Below are positions 61,237 through 64,000 of a stretch of DNA of 64,000 nt, in pieces. The position numbers and the translations under genes were made by a program. Source of the stretch: DASQPR01 sp963836775 (GTDB taxonomy: Bacteria; Actinomycetota; Actinomycetes; Mycobacteriales; Micromonosporaceae); assembly GCA_963836775.1 (NCBI GenBank), contig CAWIKR010000002.1, forward strand, positions 2,666,001 to 2,730,000, given 5' to 3'. Positions within the stretch are counted from its first letter, which is position 1. Every line of letters begins with the position of its first letter. Below the pieces are notes generated by a model. The model was not told where the DNA came from. It worked only from the letters and a program-made list of their open reading frames with translations, and ran no database searches.

Positions 61237-62556
61237 GTGACGGAACGTTCCGCTTGGTCGTCTGAGCAATCGGCGATCCCGTCATCCGGCGCACTCTATG
61301 ACGGCAGTTCCACACCGCCCGTCAACGTCCCCGGCGCGCCGCGATCCCAGCCCCTGACTCGCGGACCTCGGGCCGACGAATCGGCCTGGTGGTCGAATGC
61401 GACCAGTGATCCGTGGCGGGATCCGAGCGCGGCCGCGGCGGTGGTGATCCCGGCGGCGGCCGCGGAAGCTGTTGCGGAGCCGGACTTCAGCCCCAAGCAG
61501 CGGCGTACCAGCCTGGTGCAGGTCATCATGATCAGCTTGTTGGCGGCGCTGCTGGCCGGTGGTCTCGGCGGCGCCCTCGGCTATCTGGCCGCGGTCCGAT
61601 CCGGCGCCGGCGGCTCGGTGCTCGGCAGTGGGAGTAGCGGCGGGCTGACCAACCGCCCACCCGACTCGCTCGCGGGCGTGGTGAAGAACGTGCTGCCCAG
61701 CGTCGTCACGGTGCGTGCCGAGACGGAACTCGGCGAGGCCATCGGGTCGGGCTTCATCGTCTCCGCCGACGGCTACGTGATCACCAACGATCACGTGGTC
61801 AGCGGCTTGTCCGGGACTCCGACGGTGCGATTCAGCGACGCCACCACGGCGCCGGCCAAGTTCATCGGCAGTGACCCGGAGTCGGACATCGCGGTCCTGA
61901 AGATCGACAAGGACGGGCTCAAGCCGGTGACCTTCGGGACCTCCAGCGGGGTCGCGGTCGGCGACCCGGTGCTGGCCATCGGCGCGCCGCTGGACCTGGA
62001 GAACTCGGTCACCTACGGAATCATCAGCGCGCTGCACCGTCCGCTGGAAGTCTCCGAGGGCGGTCAGACCCGCTACTACGCGGCGATCCAGACCGACGCC
62101 GCGATCAACCACGGCAACTCCGGCGGTCCGCTTCTGGACGCGTCCGGCCGGGTGATCGGTGTGGACGCGGTCATCAAGTCGATGAGCGGCAGCGAGGACG
62201 CCGGCAACATCGGCCTGGCCTTCGCCATCCCGATCGACCAGGCCAAGCGGGTCGCCGAGCAGATCATCAACAGTGGCAAGGTGCCGCACACCGTGATGGG
62301 CGTGACGGTCGCCGACTCCGGTGCCGCCGCGGGCGGCGTCAAGCTGGCCACCGTTTCCGGTGGCGGGCCCGCCGAGGTGGCTGGGCTCAAGGCCGGCGAC
62401 GTGGTGCTGGACGTCGGCGGCGGCATCATCGACGCGCCCGGCGACCTCACTGCTCTGGTTCGGGAGTACGCACCCGGAACGGTCATTCCGGTCACCTACA
62501 CGAGGGCCGGATCCAGCCACACGGTGCAGGTGAAATTGGCGGCCGACGCGGGGTAG
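61237..62556 (+). CDS. htrA: HtrA-type membrane-anchored serine protease (Rv1223-like)
   Basis: The 439-residue protein has a disordered N-terminal cytoplasmic region, a membrane helix at about residues 94-118, then a trypsin-like protease domain with His186 (ITNDHVV), Asp217 (ESDIAVLKI) and Ser295 (NHGNSGGPLL), and a C-terminal PDZ domain (GGPAEVAGLKAGDVVLDVGG). It acts outside the membrane in envelope stress quality control. In Mycobacterium sigE and rseA lie just upstream; here the 157-bp gap before htrA contains neither. Confidence 0.92.
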   Translation: MTERSAWSSEQSAIPSSGALYDGSSTPPVNVPGAPRSQPLTRGPRADESAWWSNATSDPWRDPSAAAAVVIPAAAAEAVAEPDFSPKQRRTSLVQVIMISLLAALLAGGLGGALGYLAAVRSGAGGSVLGSGSSGGLTNRPPDSLAGVVKNVLPSVVTVRAETELGEAIGSGFIVSADGYVITNDHVVSGLSGTPTVRFSDATTAPAKFIGSDPESDIAVLKIDKDGLKPVTFGTSSGVAVGDPVLAIGAPLDLENSVTYGIISALHRPLEVSEGGQTRYYAAIQTDAAINHGNSGGPLLDASGRVIGVDAVIKSMSGSEDAGNIGLAFAIPIDQAKRVAEQIINSGKVPHTVMGVTVADSGAAAGGVKLATVSGGGPAEVAGLKAGDVVLDVGGGIIDAPGDLTALVREYAPGTVIPVTYTRAGSSHTVQVKLAADAG

Positions 62557-62566
62557 CCTTGCCGCC

Positions 62567-62998
62567 GTGGACTTCTTCGGGATCAACGGCTGGGAGATGA
62601 TTGTTCTCCTGCTGCTCGCGATGTTCATCTTCGGTCCGGACCGGCTCCCCAAGGCGATCAGCGACGGCGTTCGGATGGCCCGCAACCTGATTCAAATGGC
62701 CCGCAGTGCCACCGACGATCTGGGCCGCGAGCTCGGCACCGACATTGCGCTGGAAGACCTCAACCCCAAGGCCCTGCTCCGCAAGCACCTGCTCAGCGAG
62801 GAAGACGAGCGGGCACTGCGCGCGCCGATCGAGGAGCTTTACCACGGCGTCCGCCGCGACATCACTGGCGCCAAGGCCGATCTGACCAAATCGGTACGCG
62901 ATCTCAATCCTGGGACCAAGGCGGTCAGTGCGGGTGGACCGACCGAGCAGCCAAAGCCCGGCGTGGCTGCCGAGCTCTACGACTCCGACGCCACCTGA
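62567..62998 (+). CDS. tatB: Sec-independent protein translocase TatB
   Basis: The 143-residue protein has the TatA/B signature FFGINGWEMIVLLLLAMFIF (N-terminal helix), then GPDRLPKAISDGVRMARNLI as amphipathic helix and a charged C-terminus. TatB recognises twin-arginine signal peptides with TatC. Start GTG 62567 lies 10 bp after htrA, so the two are probably cotranscribed, matching the Rv1223-Rv1224 order. Confidence 0.92.
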   Translation: MDFFGINGWEMIVLLLLAMFIFGPDRLPKAISDGVRMARNLIQMARSATDDLGRELGTDIALEDLNPKALLRKHLLSEEDERALRAPIEELYHGVRRDITGAKADLTKSVRDLNPGTKAVSAGGPTEQPKPGVAAELYDSDAT

Positions 62999-63079
62999 GC
63001 CTGGGTCCTCGTTCTCCCGCCTCCGCACGTCTTCGCAGGCCGCGTTCCGGCCACCGCCCCCGCTTCGTCGTTTTCCGTG

Positions 63080-63127
63080 GATCTTGCGAAGTTGGGCGGG
63101 TTCTGGCCACGCCAACATCGCAAGATC
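63080..63127. repeat. Intergenic GATCTTGCGA palindrome
   Basis: Arms GATCTTGCGAAGTTGGG (63080-63096) and GCCAACATCGCAAGATC (63111-63127) pair with two mismatches around a 14-bp loop. Nearly the same as the palindrome at 15835-15882, including the arms' GCGA(A/C)GTTGGG core. Lies between tatB and mrp; may serve as terminator or repeat element. Confidence 0.8.
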
Positions 63128-63184
63128 GAGTTGAGGATGGCCTGAGAGCTGGCTCACCCGTGACGCCGCCGTAGCATTGCAGGC

Positions 63185-64000
63185 ATGTCAGCACCCGCAG
63201 TGTCACTCGAGACCGCGATTCGCGAGGCTCTCGCCACCGTCGAAGATCCGGAGATCCGGCGCCCGATCACCGACCTCAACATGGTCAAATCGGTCGCTGT
63301 CGACGATGGCGTCGTGCGCGTCGAGATCCTGCTGACGATCGCTGGCTGCCCGCTCAAGGACAAGTTGCACCAGGACATCACCGCGGCGGTGAGCGCCGTC
63401 GACGGCGTCCGCTCGGTGCACATCGACTTCGGCTCGATGACCCCGGAGCAGCGCAAGGATCTGCAGACCAGCCTCCGGGGCGGCGGCACCGCCGAGCCGG
63501 TGATCCCGTTCGCTCAGCCCGGCTCCCGCACTCGCGTCTACGCCGTCGCCAGTGGCAAGGGCGGTGTGGGCAAATCCAGCGTCACCGTGAATCTGGCCGC
63601 CGCCCTGGCCAAGCGCGGACTCGCGGTCGGCGTGATCGACGCCGACATCTATGGCCACTCGGTGCCCCGGATGCTCGGCGCTTCGGACCGGCCGACCCAG
63701 GTCGAAGACATGATCATGCCGCCCCAGGCACACGGCGTGAAGGTCATCTCGATCGGCATGTTCACCTCGGGCAACGCCGCGGTGGTGTGGCGCGGCCCGA
63801 TGCTGCACCGGGCGCTGCAGCAGTTCCTGGCCGATGTCTACTGGGGCGATCTGGACGTGCTGCTCCTGGACCTGCCGCCGGGCACCGGCGACGTCGCGAT
63901 CTCGCTGGCCCAGTTGTTGCCGAACGCCGAGATCCTGGTCGTGACCACCCCGCAGATGGCCGCCGCCGAGGTCGCCGAGCGGGCCGGCGCGATCGCCCTG
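63185..64000 (+). CDS. mrp: Mrp/ApbC-family iron-sulfur carrier ATPase (3' end outside window)
   Basis: 272 codons are visible from the ATG at 63185. An N-terminal DUF59/MIP18-like domain (residues 5-85, with TIAGCPLKDKLHQDI) precedes the P-loop ATPase: deviant Walker A VASGKGGVGKSSVTVNLAAA (about residues 121-140), IDADIYGHSVPRMLG, and LLLDLPPGTGDVAISLAQL. Mrp proteins carry Fe-S clusters to targets in the cytoplasm. It corresponds to Rv1229c in Mycobacterium. The C-terminus with the CxxC cluster site is cut off by the window edge. Confidence 0.92.
   Translation, partial: MSAPAVSLETAIREALATVEDPEIRRPITDLNMVKSVAVDDGVVRVEILLTIAGCPLKDKLHQDITAAVSAVDGVRSVHIDFGSMTPEQRKDLQTSLRGGGTAEPVIPFAQPGSRTRVYAVASGKGGVGKSSVTVNLAAALAKRGLAVGVIDADIYGHSVPRMLGASDRPTQVEDMIMPPQAHGVKVISIGMFTSGNAAVVWRGPMLHRALQQFLADVYWGDLDVLLLDLPPGTGDVAISLAQLLPNAEILVVTTPQMAAAEVAERAGAIAL

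Overview
The window is high-GC DNA from an actinobacterium (Actinomycetota). Its conserved blocks match gene orders known from mycobacteria and Streptomyces: the Rv0500A-Rv0500B-galE2-Rv0502-serB1 block (6.7-10.5 kb), the bldN / RsbN-type anti-sigma pair followed by rex-hemA-hemC-cobA/hemD-hemB (11.3-24.8 kb), and the folP2 - DivIVA-domain - tag - DUF3117 - O-methyltransferase - htrA - tatB - mrp block (52-64 kb). BldN suggests a filamentous, sporulating lineage, but the genus cannot be fixed from the sequence.

Layout. 0-6.5 kb: an ECF41-type sigma factor with its partner epimerase, a Doc toxin-antitoxin pair, Ppx/GppA phosphatase, a TIM-barrel isomerase, a CGNR zinc-finger regulator and proline dehydrogenase. 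6.7-18.8 kb: HTH protein, 33-aa bS22-like ribosomal protein, epimerase, acyltransferase, HAD phosphatase, DUF5667 anti-sigma factor, sigma BldN, acyl-CoA ligase, glutaredoxin-like protein, HAD hydrolase and a NarL-type two-component pair. 19-24.8 kb: the Rex-controlled heme operon with a near-consensus Rex operator. 24.9-28.6 kb: a double GNAT protein, an FmdB zinc ribbon, a CBM2-GH5 lipoprotein and dpgB.

27.8-43 kb is the accessory heart of the window. It holds a DpgA/DpgB pair (type III polyketide synthase making 3,5-dihydroxyphenylacetyl-CoA) without DpgC or DpgD, and two secreted lipoprotein glycosidases (GH5, GH26). It also holds a compact minus-strand polysaccharide or glycolipid operon: several GT2 glycosyltransferases, a large polytopic membrane protein, a DUF1616-like protein, a flippase and a condensation-fold acyltransferase. 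The large membrane protein and the flippase carry arrays of one shared short motif, (D/E)xTAII(P/Q)(A/R)I. This is the best candidate for something undescribed.

43.5-64 kb: a cyclase-like/NB-ARC regulator, the KorAB 2-oxoacid:ferredoxin oxidoreductase, a 1.2-kb repeat-rich tract with no recognisable gene, RNase HI, an orphan nuoA, folP2 and the conserved tag-to-mrp block. The expected sigE-rseA pair upstream of htrA is absent.

Sequence quality: many genes between about 17.7 and 42 kb change reading frame repeatedly while protein similarity continues across the break. The heme genes are worst, with nine or more shifts in hemA. Essential genes would not decay this way with no in-frame stops, so I read these as indel errors in the assembly, and I give gene spans that cross the breaks.
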